Shown piece after piece: positions 52,701 to 60,019 of a stretch of DNA of 64,000 bases. Source of the DNA: Microbacterium sp. ET2. Its GTDB lineage: Bacteria; Actinomycetota; Actinomycetes; Actinomycetales; Microbacteriaceae. The DNA is taken from contig NZ_CP128170.1 in NCBI RefSeq assembly GCF_030347395.1, positions 1,178,001-1,242,000 on the forward strand, given 5' to 3'. A model generated the notes under the pieces. The model saw only the letters and a list, made by a program, of their open reading frames with translations, searched no databases and had not been told where the DNA came from. The translations under genes were made by a program, and so were the position numbers. Position 1 is the stretch's first letter. Every line of letters begins with the position of its first letter.

Positions 52701-53473
52701 ATCCCCGCGTCGAGGTCGGCCAGGCGTGGATCCTCGAGGATGCGGGTGAACACAGCGATGGTGAGATCGAGGTCGCGGTACTCCTCCATGTCGAGGTTGA
52801 TGAACGTCCCGTCCGAAGCCGCCGACAGGTAGAGGGGCATGAGCCGGTCGACGACCTTGTCGACGACCTCGTCGAAGGCCCACATCGAGATGTGGCTCGC
52901 GATCGCCGACACTTTCACCGAGACGTAGTCGACATCGGGGCGGCGGATCAGGTCGTGGATCCCGTCGAGTCGGCGCAGCGCCTCGTCCTCGCCGAGGACC
53001 GCCTCGCCCAGCAGATTCAGGTTCAGCCGCGCACCGGCTGCGCGCAGTTCGGCGATGGCGGGGCCGAGCTTCTTGGGCCGCGCGTCGACGATGAGGTGTC
53101 GCACCATCTCGCGAAGCGCACGTCGCGCGAGGGGCACCACCGGCGTCGGCAGCACCGGAGCGACCGCGCCGCCGACCTGCACCGCTCCGCGCAGGTACCA
53201 CGGGAGGAAGTCCGGCACGAGCGGCGCGACCCGGTGAAGCTGGGATGCCGCGGCACCGAGGCTCTCCGGACGCATGACGCCGTCCACGAACCCGATCGTG
53301 AAGGGCAGACCGTTCGGGTCCTTCAGGACACCGGCGAGGCGGGCGGCGGAGGGGTCGACGTCGACCTGGGCGCTCTCGGTGATCCACCGCTGCGCGAGTT
53401 CCACGGCGCTCTCGGCGAGATCGTCGCCGGATGCCGCCAGGTCGGTATCGCCCCGAGAGAGGTCGGTCACCAT
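49757..53473 (-). CDS. putA: Bifunctional proline dehydrogenase / P5C dehydrogenase PutA
   Basis: A 1238-residue two-enzyme protein. The proline dehydrogenase barrel (about residues 130-430) shows DYVSVKVSAIASH, FINLDMEEYRDLDLT, GIVLQAYLPDAL, IKVRLVKGANL and RIGVAGHNLFDIAYAWLLAG. The aldehyde dehydrogenase part (about 560-1050) has PPWNFPVAIPAGG, LTGSWDTAALF, the ETSGKNAMIV glutamate region and the catalytic cysteine in GHAGQKCSAASL. It oxidises proline with FAD, then glutamate semialdehyde to glutamate with NAD. No N-terminal DNA-binding domain is present. A TAGTCT box 7 bases before the ATG suggests a leaderless message. It can also take up the product of ornithine aminotransferase. Confidence 0.93.
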   Translation of the reverse strand: MVTDLSRGDTDLAASGDDLAESAVELAQRWITESAQVDVDPSAARLAGVLKDPNGLPFTIGFVDGVMRPESLGAAASQLHRVAPLVPDFLPWYLRGAVQVGGAVAPVLPTPVVPLARRALREMVRHLIVDARPKKLGPAIAELRAAGARLNLNLLGEAVLGEDEALRRLDGIHDLIRRPDVDYVSVKVSAIASHISMWAFDEVVDKVVDRLMPLYLSAASDGTFINLDMEEYRDLDLTIAVFTRILEDPRLADLDAGIVLQAYLPDALPALQELTAWARARVRGGGAGIKVRLVKGANLAMERVDAVMHGWELATYGSKLDSDANYLRCLDEALREENAGAVRIGVAGHNLFDIAYAWLLAGDRGVRDRVEFEMLLGMAEGQVEAVSREVGPVLLYVPVVAPDEFDVAISYLVRRLEENASSENFLSAAFDLADDPALFERERDRFLASVARAADAELPTGPNRTQDRGAGAGQGGKSRVDAARGALLRPIPDADDDGLTREVLGIARSASVDPGETMPIAPEVGGILFGGQEIVETAVYAARESGPAALGAPGFANAPDSDPALPANRAWAREILGRVSGSQAGVDTIAAARLADAAEVDAVVDEVRSAAEAWGARAAADRAEVLAAAGRALEARRAELIEVAASETGKVFAEADVEVSEAIDFAHYYAATARELDRVSGAVFVPARLTVVAPPWNFPVAIPAGGVLAALAAGSGVVFKPAPQARRCAAVVAEALWDAGVPREVLALVDIEEGELGQRLIAHEGVDRVILTGSWDTAALFRSWRPDLPLLAETSGKNAMIVMPSADLDLAASDVVKSAFGHAGQKCSAASLVILVGPVARSQRFLRQLVDATTSLRVAPPTDPLAEVGPVIEAPQGKLEWALTTLDEGEKWLVAPRALDGSDEYEGRLWRPGIRTGVKRGSRFHREEFFGPVLGVMHAHSPTEAIELQNAVDYGLTAGLYTQNPDDLAVWLDRVEAGNLYVNRGITGAIVQRQPFGGWKRSSVGAGAKAGGPNYLIGLGTWRPSTGSPPSATLHLRGLDSRITTLIEAAQPTLDYQAFEWLRRGALSDAISWDREFGRVKDVSQLGVERNLFRYRPVGVAIRATGDAPWQALLRVIVAALRAGSEVTVSAPVGMPAGVRRVLGEEQVSVFVESDEEFEARTAEARPARVRLVGPPASVAAAHAALADALSGDPDVAVYAGEVTTAGRIELLPFLREQSVTITAHRFGNPDPWSSEVI

Positions 53474-53480
53474 GGCATAC

Positions 53481-53486
53481 AGACTA
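53481..53486 (-). promoter_or_regulatory. -10 box of putA (leaderless)
   Basis: On the minus strand TAGTCT lies 7 bases before the ATG at 53473. Confidence 0.45.
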
Positions 53487-53494
53487 GATCGCGA

Positions 53495-54049
53495 TCACGC
53501 CCCCGATGCGCCGGCATCGCGGCGGTCCGTGCGCGTGTCGATCCGATCCCCTCGGTCACCGTCTCCGGCGTCGATGCGGGGGCCGTCGTGCTGGTCGTGT
53601 CGCCGGTCGGCGATCGGCGCCCGCTCGTCTCCCGCGCGCTCGGCGGGCGGCCTCCGATCACGGTCGGACACGAGCGGGTCGATCTCATCGGCCTTGGCCA
53701 GAGTCTCCTCGTACTCGGCTCGGCGCTTGGCGGCATCTTCTTCATGCTCGGCGATATCGCCCTGTCGCCGGCGGGCTTCGACCTCCGCGCGCGCGGCCTC
53801 GGCCTTCGCGCGCTCGGCGTCGGCGGCCGCTGCCGCGGCGTCAGCGCGAGCGCGCGCCGCTTCGGCGTCGCGTTCCTGCGCCGCGATCTCGGCCTCACGC
53901 GCCTTCTCGCGGATCTCCTCCGCACGGCGATGCTGCGCCTCGCGGTGGGCGGTCGACCGCCGGCGGGCGACGAGACCGATGACGATCCCCGCGATGACGA
54001 GCACCACGACGACAGCGACGATGACCCAGATGAGAGTAGTTGTGTCCAC
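53495..54049 (-). CDS. Membrane-anchored coiled-coil protein
   Basis: A 184-residue protein with one N-terminal membrane helix (LIWVIVAVVVVLVIAGIVIGLV, residues 6-27), then a long charged helix rich in Ala, Arg and Glu (about residues 30-120; AEEIREKAREAEIAAQERDAEAARARAD) that should form a coiled coil, and a disordered, Asp/Arg-rich end. It resembles actinobacterial proteins of unknown function. The GTG start is the first in-frame start before the membrane helix. It lies 21 bases upstream of putA on the same strand. Confidence 0.72.
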   Translation of the reverse strand: MDTTTLIWVIVAVVVVLVIAGIVIGLVARRRSTAHREAQHRRAEEIREKAREAEIAAQERDAEAARARADAAAAAADAERAKAEAARAEVEARRRQGDIAEHEEDAAKRRAEYEETLAKADEIDPLVSDRDRRPPAERAGDERAPIADRRHDQHDGPRIDAGDGDRGDRIDTRTDRRDAGASGA

Positions 54050-54194
54050 CCTCTTACCGAACCGTGCCCGGCGGTTGCGCGGAAGGCGCTTGTGGACCGC
54101 CCGGCCCTGCGGTAGGAGGATTTGTGTCTACCATGGACGCTGCGCGGATTGTGGCGTCGCTTCGGGCGGACTCTTCTCGCAAGGGAAGGCACCG

Positions 54195-56141
54195 GTGAAC
54201 ACCACCCCATTCACCCCGACGGACAGCGCGTGGGGCCCGGACGAGAATCAGCGACTCCTCGAATGCTCCACAGAGCCCCTCGCCACCCCCGGTCGCATCC
54301 AGTCGTTCGGAACCCTCCTCGCCGTCGATGCGCAGACGCACACCGTCGTGGTCACCAGCGAGGACGCCGTCGACGCCCTCGGGCTCACCATCACGGAGAT
54401 CGGCGATGACAGGCTCCGCGACGCCTACGCCCGCGGCGTCGCCGTCGACCCGATCCGGGTCAGCTTCAACGGCGTCGAACACGACGCCATCGTGCACCGT
54501 GGCGCGGACCCGGTCATCATCGAGCTCGAACGAACCGCTCCTGACCTCGAATACATGCGCACCGGCGTCGTCACCGCCATCCAGCGCCTTGCGGGCCTCG
54601 TCGACGCGACCGAGCTGCGGCAGCGAGCCGCCGCAGAGATCAAGGCCATCACGGGCTTCGACCGGGTGATGTGCTACGACTTCTTCGACGACGGCCACGG
54701 CGAGATCGTCGCGGACGAGCGCGAACCCGACATGGAGCCGTACCTGGGTCTGCACTTCCCGGCATCCGACATCCCGCCGCAGGCGCGCGCCCTCTACCTG
54801 CAGAAGCGATCGCGGGCGATCGTCGACACCCGCGACGACGGCAAGGCGCTGGTCACCCTCCTGCCCGAGCTCGGACCCCTCGACCTGACCACCACCGAGC
54901 TGCGCGCCGTCTCGCCGCACCACCTGCAGTTCATGCGCAACATGGGCCAGGCCGCCACCGTGTCGTTCGCACTCGTCGCCGACGACCGGCTCGTCGGCAT
55001 GTTCACCTGCGCGCACCGCACCGTGCGGCGCGTGCCGGTCCTACTCCGACGGTCGCTGGAGGTGCTGGCGAGCCAGGTCACCATGCAGCTCACCGCCGCC
55101 CGTCAGATCGGGGAGCTTCGTCGCCAACTGACGGCCCGCGAGCGCCGGTCGGCGGTCGTCGCGCCGCTGTATGGAGCACTCGACGTGCACGCGGCGCTTC
55201 TGGACGGGCCGAGGACCGTGCTCGACGCGGTGCCGGCCGATGGGGCGTACCTGCGCCTGGGCGGCGTGGCCCGCACGATCGGCGACGTGCCCGAGCCGGA
55301 GCTGCTCGGCGCGGTCGTCGACGACCTCGGCACCGCGCCGTTCAGCTCCGAGGCCCTGCCCATCGAGCGTCCCGAGCTCGCCGTCGAGATTCCCGGCGTC
55401 GCCGGGATCCTCGTCGTCTCCCTCGGTGAGCCCGGCGACTGCCTCGTCTTCGTCCGCGGCGAGGTGACGCGCGAAGTGAACTGGCTGGGTGACCAGACCG
55501 CCGACAACCGCGACCACCCCCTCTCGCCGCGCCGGTCGTTCTCGGCGTGGAAGGAGAGCGTCACCGGGCGCAGCCTCCCCTGGGGCGACCTGGTGAAGGA
55601 TGCCGAGGACCTCGCCCTCGACATCCGCGCCGCCATCGAGCGGCGAAACGAGGCGGAACTGGCCGAGCTGGCGTTCCACGACCCGCTCACGGGTCTTCAG
55701 AACCGCCGATTCCTCGACGACCGGCTCGAGGAGCTCCTGCGCGAGACGGAGAACGGCGTCGCGATGATCTTCGTCGACCTCGACGACTTCAAAGCGGTCA
55801 ACGACACCCACGGGCACGAGGTCGGCGATGCGGTGCTGGTGGCCGTGAGCAAGCGCCTCACGCACAGCGCCCGGTCCGAGGACGTCATCGTCCGTTTCGG
55901 CGGCGACGAGTTCATCCTCATCTGCCGTGACGTCGACGAGGCCGACGCGCACACGATCGCCGAGCGAGCGCTCCTGGCCCTCACGGAGCCGGTCGTGGTC
56001 GAGGACCTGTCGATCCGGATCACGGCATCGGCCGGCGTCGTCGCGGCAGCCGAGCAGCCGACCTCGTCCCAACTGCTCGAAGCCGCCGATGCGGCCATGT
56101 ACCGGGCGAAGCGCGCCGGACGCGGTCGCGTCTCCCGCTGA
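54195..56141 (+). CDS. Bacteriophytochrome-diguanylate cyclase (PAS-GAF-PHY-GGDEF)
   Basis: A 648-residue red/far-red photoreceptor fused to a cyclic-di-GMP synthase. The N-terminal PAS domain has Cys24 in LLECSTEPLATPGRIQ, the biliverdin attachment position of bacteriophytochromes. The GAF domain has FPASDIP (about residue 190) and the SPHHLQFMRNMG histidine (about 242). The PHY domain follows (WKESVTGRSLPWGDLV). A linker helix leads to GGDEF (residues 569-573), preceded by the product-inhibition site RSED (559-562). The GTG start follows AAGGGAAGG. No heme oxygenase gene for biliverdin is in the window. Confidence 0.92.
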   Translation: MNTTPFTPTDSAWGPDENQRLLECSTEPLATPGRIQSFGTLLAVDAQTHTVVVTSEDAVDALGLTITEIGDDRLRDAYARGVAVDPIRVSFNGVEHDAIVHRGADPVIIELERTAPDLEYMRTGVVTAIQRLAGLVDATELRQRAAAEIKAITGFDRVMCYDFFDDGHGEIVADEREPDMEPYLGLHFPASDIPPQARALYLQKRSRAIVDTRDDGKALVTLLPELGPLDLTTTELRAVSPHHLQFMRNMGQAATVSFALVADDRLVGMFTCAHRTVRRVPVLLRRSLEVLASQVTMQLTAARQIGELRRQLTARERRSAVVAPLYGALDVHAALLDGPRTVLDAVPADGAYLRLGGVARTIGDVPEPELLGAVVDDLGTAPFSSEALPIERPELAVEIPGVAGILVVSLGEPGDCLVFVRGEVTREVNWLGDQTADNRDHPLSPRRSFSAWKESVTGRSLPWGDLVKDAEDLALDIRAAIERRNEAELAELAFHDPLTGLQNRRFLDDRLEELLRETENGVAMIFVDLDDFKAVNDTHGHEVGDAVLVAVSKRLTHSARSEDVIVRFGGDEFILICRDVDEADAHTIAERALLALTEPVVVEDLSIRITASAGVVAAAEQPTSSQLLEAADAAMYRAKRAGRGRVSR

Positions 56142-56142
56142 A

Positions 56143-56160
56143 CCGGCGCGCCCGCGCCGG
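56143..56160. terminator. Bidirectional hairpin after the phytochrome gene
   Basis: CCGGCGC (56143-56149) pairs perfectly with GCGCCGG (56154-56160) across a 4-base loop. It lies between the 3' ends of the phytochrome gene and the convergent small gene. Confidence 0.55.
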
Positions 56161-56168
56161 GGGCGAGC

Positions 56169-56462
56169 TCAGGCGCCCGGTTCGGGCAGAAGCCGCAGAC
56201 CACCGGGGGAGTTGGCGGAGTCGACGAGGTCCTGCAGCCAGGCCTTGTTGATCTCGGGCATAGGCCCGTCGTACTCGAACCGGAGAGTGCTCGCCGGCGA
56301 GATCCACAGCGCCTGACGCCGGTTGGTGTTGTCGTCGATCACGGCCAGCGACGTGCTCTCGCGTCGGCGGAGCTTGGCCACGATCACGAGTTCGAGGTGC
56401 GCGAGAGTGCGGTCATCGATCGGAACGGCGACCGAAGGCGCGCCATAGTGCAAGGTACCCAT
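56169..56462 (-). CDS. Small Microbacteriaceae-type protein (DUF7882-like), paralog 1
   Basis: A 97-residue soluble protein of a kind often misnamed ATP-dependent DNA ligase in databases; I believe it belongs to DUF7882. The pattern is MGTLHYG, a short acidic strand, RTLAHLELVIVAKLRRRES, LWISPASTLRFEYDGPMP, and the end AWLQDLVDSANSPGGLRLLPEP. A close paralog is at 57711-58010; the two share MGTL, the LAHL-KLRR helix and the ANSPGG tail. TAGGAT lies 8 bases before the ATG. Function unknown. Confidence 0.8.
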   Translation of the reverse strand: MGTLHYGAPSVAVPIDDRTLAHLELVIVAKLRRRESTSLAVIDDNTNRRQALWISPASTLRFEYDGPMPEINKAWLQDLVDSANSPGGLRLLPEPGA

Positions 56463-56470
56463 CGTTGTCG

Positions 56471-56476
56471 ATCCTA
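56471..56476 (-). promoter_or_regulatory. -10 box of DUF7882-like paralog 1
   Basis: On the minus strand TAGGAT lies 8 bases before the ATG at 56462. It faces the plus-strand box at 56500-56505 in a 49-bp divergent gap. Confidence 0.4.
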
Positions 56477-56499
56477 CGGTCGTCGTGGCGCGTTCGGCG

Positions 56500-56505
56500 T
56501 ACTCT
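56500..56505 (+). promoter_or_regulatory. -10 box of the gene at 56512 (leaderless)
   Basis: TACTCT ends 6 bases before the ATG. Confidence 0.45.
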
Positions 56506-56511
56506 GGTCCG

Positions 56512-56781
56512 ATGGCCATTGTGAACCGACTCACCGTCGACGGGCGTGACTACTTCCTTCCCGACCCGGTCACCGAACTCAAGGGCAAGATCCTCGACGC
56601 CATCAAGGCCGGGGGCGGCTACGTGAACATCCCGCCGCTGCGCGGGGGTCCGGGCATCGACATCCTCTTCTCCCCCGGCATGCCCGTCACGTGGACGCAG
56701 ATCGACGTTCCGTCCGACCAGGCACACGGCAACGCCCACGACGACACCGACATGGTGATCGACGACTACAGCGGCATCTGA
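56512..56781 (+). CDS. Hypothetical protein, 89 residues
   Basis: I do not recognise this protein. The sequence begins IVNRLTVDGRDYFLPDPVTELKGKILDAIKAGG, followed by a Gly/Pro-rich turn (IPPLRGGPGIDILFSPGMPV) and an acidic tail. It is divergent from DUF7882-like paralog 1 with a gap of only 49 bases, and both contain short strand-helix patterns of similar size, so they may be co-regulated. The ATG follows a TACTCT box. Confidence 0.65.
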   Translation: MAIVNRLTVDGRDYFLPDPVTELKGKILDAIKAGGGYVNIPPLRGGPGIDILFSPGMPVTWTQIDVPSDQAHGNAHDDTDMVIDDYSGI

Positions 56782-56806
56782 GGCCCGACACGACGGCCCG
56801 GGCTGC

Positions 56807-57577
56807 TCAAGCCGACAGCAGGGCGGCCAACTCGGCGGCGGGCATCGGCCTGCCGAGAAGGAACCCCTGGCCCCGGTCGCACCCGCGGCGCCGCGCGCGC
56901 TCGAGGTCATCCGGGGTCTCGATCCCCTCGGCGACGACGGTCCATCCGTTGCGCCGGGCCTGCTCGACCACGGCGGCGACCGCCTCATCGGCGTCCGCAT
57001 CGTCTCGCTGCGTCAGCGAGCGGTCGATCTTGACCTCGGTGAGCGGCAGCGCGTCGAGCATCGGGGTGGTGGTGTCGCCGGCGCCGAGGTCGTCGATCGA
57101 CAGGCCGAGACCGGCAGCACGCGCCTGCTCGAGCACGGCGAGCACGCTCGGCAGCAGTTGCGGCGCGGGCGACTCGGTGATCTCGATCGTCAGACTCCCC
57201 GCCGACAGGCCGAGCTCGCCGGCGCGCCGGGCGACGGTGTCGACCCACGCGGCCGAGAACTCCGACGGCGAGGCGTTCACCGACAGGCCGAGTTCATGGC
57301 CGGCACGCTGCCATGCGGCGACCTGCCTGCCGGCGCGCGTAAGGACGGCGGCACCGAGGTCGGCGATGATGCCGTGGGTCTCGGCGAGGGGGATGAAATG
57401 CACGGGCGAAATCGTGCCGAATCGAGGATGATGCCAGCGGCAGAGCGCTTCCACCGCGACGGGGCGCGCCGGCTGGCCGGACCCGTCGAGGTCGAAGAGC
57501 GGCTGGAACTCTATCGAGAGTCCGCCGGCGGGCACGGCCGCGCGCAACTCGGTGGCGAGGGTTGCACAGGGGTCCAT
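56807..57577 (-). CDS. EAL-domain cyclic-di-GMP phosphodiesterase
   Basis: A 256-residue stand-alone EAL domain. The signature is EALCRWHH (E43-A44-L45). Other expected residues are visible: Asn in [10 protein letters not shown], Glu in IEITES, the Asp pair in [10 protein letters not shown], Lys in VKIDRS, Glu in AEGIET and Gln in GQGFLLGRP, so it should be active and cleave cyclic-di-GMP. The ATG at 57577 gives a start just before the domain; an in-frame ATG at 57640 would add 21 residues. It lies 660 bases from the cyclase-phytochrome gene, on the other strand. Confidence 0.85.
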   Translation of the reverse strand: MDPCATLATELRAAVPAGGLSIEFQPLFDLDGSGQPARPVAVEALCRWHHPRFGTISPVHFIPLAETHGIIADLGAAVLTRAGRQVAAWQRAGHELGLSVNASPSEFSAAWVDTVARRAGELGLSAGSLTIEITESPAPQLLPSVLAVLEQARAAGLGLSIDDLGAGDTTTPMLDALPLTEVKIDRSLTQRDDADADEAVAAVVEQARRNGWTVVAEGIETPDDLERARRRGCDRGQGFLLGRPMPAAELAALLSA

Positions 57578-57697
57578 GTCTCTCAGGCTCACAAGGATGC
57601 CTGGTTCGGGCAACACCAGACAAACGGGCGACGCGTGCATATAATGCCACGCCTCGGCGGATCACGCCGATCAGATCACCACGGGCCCGCGGCAGAT

Positions 57698-57703
57698 TAC
57701 GCT
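57698..57703 (+). promoter_or_regulatory. -10 box of DUF7882-like paralog 2 (leaderless)
   Basis: TACGCT ends 7 bases before the ATG at 57711. A perfect TATAAT also occurs about 60 bases upstream (near 57645). Confidence 0.45.
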
Positions 57704-57710
57704 GGTCACG

Positions 57711-58010
57711 ATGGGAACTCTGACCTACGACTCCAAACTGACCGTCGCGCTGGACGACCGCGTCCTGGCGCACCTGCAGGCCGTGGTGTGGTCGAAGCTT
57801 CGCCGCGGCGAGCAGTTCTCCTTCACCTGGACCGATCCCACCCGCAACGGCATGGGACGCACCTCGGTGTGGCTCAGCCCGAACATCCCCGTGGCGTTCG
57901 AGTACTTCGGCAGTCGCATGCCTAAGCTCAACCCCGCATGGCTGGAAGCACTGTCCAAGTCGGCGAACTCCCCGGGCGGACTGATGATCGTCCCCGAACC
58001 CGAGGAGTAG
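57711..58010 (+). CDS. Small Microbacteriaceae-type protein (DUF7882-like), paralog 2
   Basis: A 99-residue protein like the product of 56169-56462: MGTLTYD, DDRVLAHLQAVVWSKLRRGEQFSF, VWLSPNIPVAFEYFGSRMPKLNPAWLEALSKSANSPGG. It is unlikely to be a ligase, as it has no nucleotide-binding motif. It converges with the thioesterase-like gene, 6 bases away. The two paralogs bracket the EAL gene, but whether they act with it is unknown. Confidence 0.8.
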   Translation: MGTLTYDSKLTVALDDRVLAHLQAVVWSKLRRGEQFSFTWTDPTRNGMGRTSVWLSPNIPVAFEYFGSRMPKLNPAWLEALSKSANSPGGLMIVPEPEE

Positions 58011-58016
58011 GCCGGC

Positions 58017-58577
58017 TCAGCTCCAGTCGCTGGGTGCCGGCTGGCGGGTGGAGGGCAGAGCGGATGCCGCGGCCCAATCGTGCACCCAGGCCTCCACGTC
58101 CGGCATCCCCTCGGGGCGTCCGACCGCCGCGAACAGCTCCTCGTGGGGGAGGGTGCCGCCCGACCGCCTCAGCATCCGGATGCGGATGATCGCCCGCGCG
58201 TAGATCTCGCCGCCCACCAGAGCCCGGTGCTCGAGGTACAGTGCGCGGTCGTCGTGTCCGAGCATCCTGGTCTGCAGTTCGAAGCGCTGCCAGAGCTGCA
58301 GCGACTTGCGGAAGGTGATGGTCTCGCTCGAGACCACCCCGTACCACCCGTGCCGGCGCATCGCGTCGACCATCCCGGTGCGCACCAGAAGGTCCCAGCG
58401 TCCGAGGTCGAACAGCGACAGGTACCGACCGTTGTTCATGTGGCGGAGCACGTCGATATCGGTCGGCAGGGTCGTCAGGCGGATGCGCCCGACGTCCTGG
58501 AACGTCAGCCACCCCTCACGGCGGAGGCGCAGTCGCGCGAGGAGGTGGACGAGCAGGGTGCGCCAGAGGACGTTCAC
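58017..58577 (-). CDS. Acyl-CoA thioesterase-like hot-dog protein
   Basis: A 186-residue protein with the 4HBT pattern DIDVLRHMNNGRYLSLFDLGRWDLLVRTG (Asp-x-x-x-x-HMNNGRY, about residues 41-70), and RKSLQLWQRFELQTRMLGHDDRALYLEHR further on. It would hydrolyse an acyl-CoA or related thioester. The GTG at 58577 starts just before the conserved LWRTLLVHLLARLRLRREG segment; no strong ribosome-binding site is seen. Confidence 0.75.
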   Translation of the reverse strand: MNVLWRTLLVHLLARLRLRREGWLTFQDVGRIRLTTLPTDIDVLRHMNNGRYLSLFDLGRWDLLVRTGMVDAMRRHGWYGVVSSETITFRKSLQLWQRFELQTRMLGHDDRALYLEHRALVGGEIYARAIIRIRMLRRSGGTLPHEELFAAVGRPEGMPDVEAWVHDWAAASALPSTRQPAPSDWS

Positions 58578-58683
58578 GGTCTCGGATGGTAGCCAGGAAC
58601 GGTGATTCCGCCGATTCGATTGTGCGGGATCGACAGTTTTCCCGCGGCTGCGGGCTCGATTTCGCGACGTCGGAACCCGCGCG

Positions 58684-58689
58684 TAGAGT
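58684..58689 (+). promoter_or_regulatory. -10 box of the acetyltransferase gene (leaderless)
   Basis: TAGAGT ends 6 bases before the ATG at 58696. Confidence 0.5.
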
Positions 58690-58695
58690 CTGGCC

Positions 58696-59202
58696 ATGGA
58701 CGCTGAACTGCGAACGGATGTCGTGGTGCGGCCGGTGCGAGACGTCGATGCTGTCGCTCTCGGCCAGGTGCACGCCACGTGCTGGCATGAGACCTACGAC
58801 CAGGTGATCAGCAAGGCGGCGCTGGAGAAGATCTCGCCCCGTCGTCTGGCCGAACTCTGGACCCACTGGGCGGTCCAGGGCCCCGAGTTCAAGATGAGCG
58901 CGGCTCTGGTCGACGGTGAGATCGTCGGATTCGTCGGCTCCGGACCGGCCCGCGACAAAGATGCGCCCCGCAATCGCGAGCTGTACTTCATCTACCTCCT
59001 CGATGCGTACCACGGGAAGGGGATCGGGCAGAAGCTCTTCGACGCCGCGGTCGAGGACGGCGAGCCCCTCTACCTCTGGGTCGCCGAACACAACCCCCGA
59101 GCGCACCGCTTCTACGAGCGCAACGGCTTCAGCCTCGACGGCGCCTCGCACACCGAGCCCTTCCTCGGCGAGACGCTCACCGAGGTCCGGTTCGTCCGCT
59201 GA
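58696..59202 (+). CDS. GNAT-family N-acetyltransferase
   Basis: A 168-residue acetyltransferase. It begins with [26 protein letters not shown] and has the acetyl-CoA-binding stretch [25 protein letters not shown] (motif A, about residues 95-119) and [19 protein letters not shown] (motif B). The acceptor is unknown. It is leaderless by its TAGAGT box and lies 7 bases upstream of the F420-ligase-like gene, so the two are likely co-transcribed. Confidence 0.87.
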   Translation: MDAELRTDVVVRPVRDVDAVALGQVHATCWHETYDQVISKAALEKISPRRLAELWTHWAVQGPEFKMSAALVDGEIVGFVGSGPARDKDAPRNRELYFIYLLDAYHGKGIGQKLFDAAVEDGEPLYLWVAEHNPRAHRFYERNGFSLDGASHTEPFLGETLTEVRFVR

Positions 59203-59209
59203 ACCCGCC

Positions 59210-60019
59210 GTGCTGAGCGTCTGGGCGCTGGAGGGCATTCCCGAGATCACCGCCGGTGACGATCTCGTCGCGATCGTCGCAACCGCGGCGGCCGACACCC
59301 TCGAAGACGGCGACATCGTGGTCGTCACCTCGAAGATCGTGTCCAAGGCCGAGGGTCGGTTCGTGCAGGCAGACGACCGCGAAGACGCCATCACCGCGGA
59401 GTCGGTGCGGGTCGTCGCGCGCCGCGAAGGTCCCAGCGGGCACGTCACCCGCATCGTCGAGAATCGGCTCGGCATCATCGCCGCTGCCGCCGGGGTGGAT
59501 GCGTCCAACACCCCCGACGGGACGGTGCTGCTCCTTCCGGAAGACCCCGACCGGTCCGCCCGGTTGCTTGCGGCGGGCCTGCGCACACGGCTCGGCGTGC
59601 GGGTGGGCGTGCTCGTCTCCGACACGCTGGGACGCGCATGGCGCGAGGGTCAGACCGATCACGCCATCGGCGCCGGCGGAGTGACCGTCTTCGAAGACCT
59701 CCGGGGAACGACGGATGCCGAGGGCCGGCCCCTCGCCGTGACGATGCCGTGCGTCGCAGACGAGCTGTGCGCCGCGGCGGACCTCGTGAAGGGGAAGGTC
59801 GGTCGCCGGCCCGTCGCCGTCGTCCGCGGCCGCGGCGACCTGGTGGGCGATCTCAATCTGCCCGGTGCGCGCTCGATCGTGCGCCCGTGGGAACGCGACA
59901 TGTTCCGCCTCGGCGCCGACGAGGCCTACGCCGAGGGGTTCGCCGCCGGCCGTGCCGGTGGCGAACCCTGGACGATCCCGGTCATCAGCCGGCGCGCAGC
60001 TCGACCTGACCCGCGGTGA
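59210..60019 (+). CDS. Coenzyme F420:L-glutamate ligase-like protein (CofE/FbiB N-terminal type)
   Basis: A 269-residue protein. The family segments are visible: [15 protein letters not shown] near the start, [19 protein letters not shown] (about residue 36), [44 protein letters not shown] and [20 protein letters not shown]. Such enzymes add glutamate to F420-0 with GTP. Other F420 genes are not in the window, and the nitroreductase-like C-terminal domain of FbiB is absent. The GTG start lies 7 bases past the acetyltransferase stop. Its end overlaps the convergent DUF4097-like gene by 35 bases. Confidence 0.8.
   Translation: MLSVWALEGIPEITAGDDLVAIVATAAADTLEDGDIVVVTSKIVSKAEGRFVQADDREDAITAESVRVVARREGPSGHVTRIVENRLGIIAAAAGVDASNTPDGTVLLLPEDPDRSARLLAAGLRTRLGVRVGVLVSDTLGRAWREGQTDHAIGAGGVTVFEDLRGTTDAEGRPLAVTMPCVADELCAAADLVKGKVGRRPVAVVRGRGDLVGDLNLPGARSIVRPWERDMFRLGADEAYAEGFAAGRAGGEPWTIPVISRRAARPDPR

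Noticed and set aside
56169..56462. ATP-dependent DNA ligase, as such short proteins are often labelled
   Set aside because: Only 97 residues and no KxDG nucleotidyltransferase motif.
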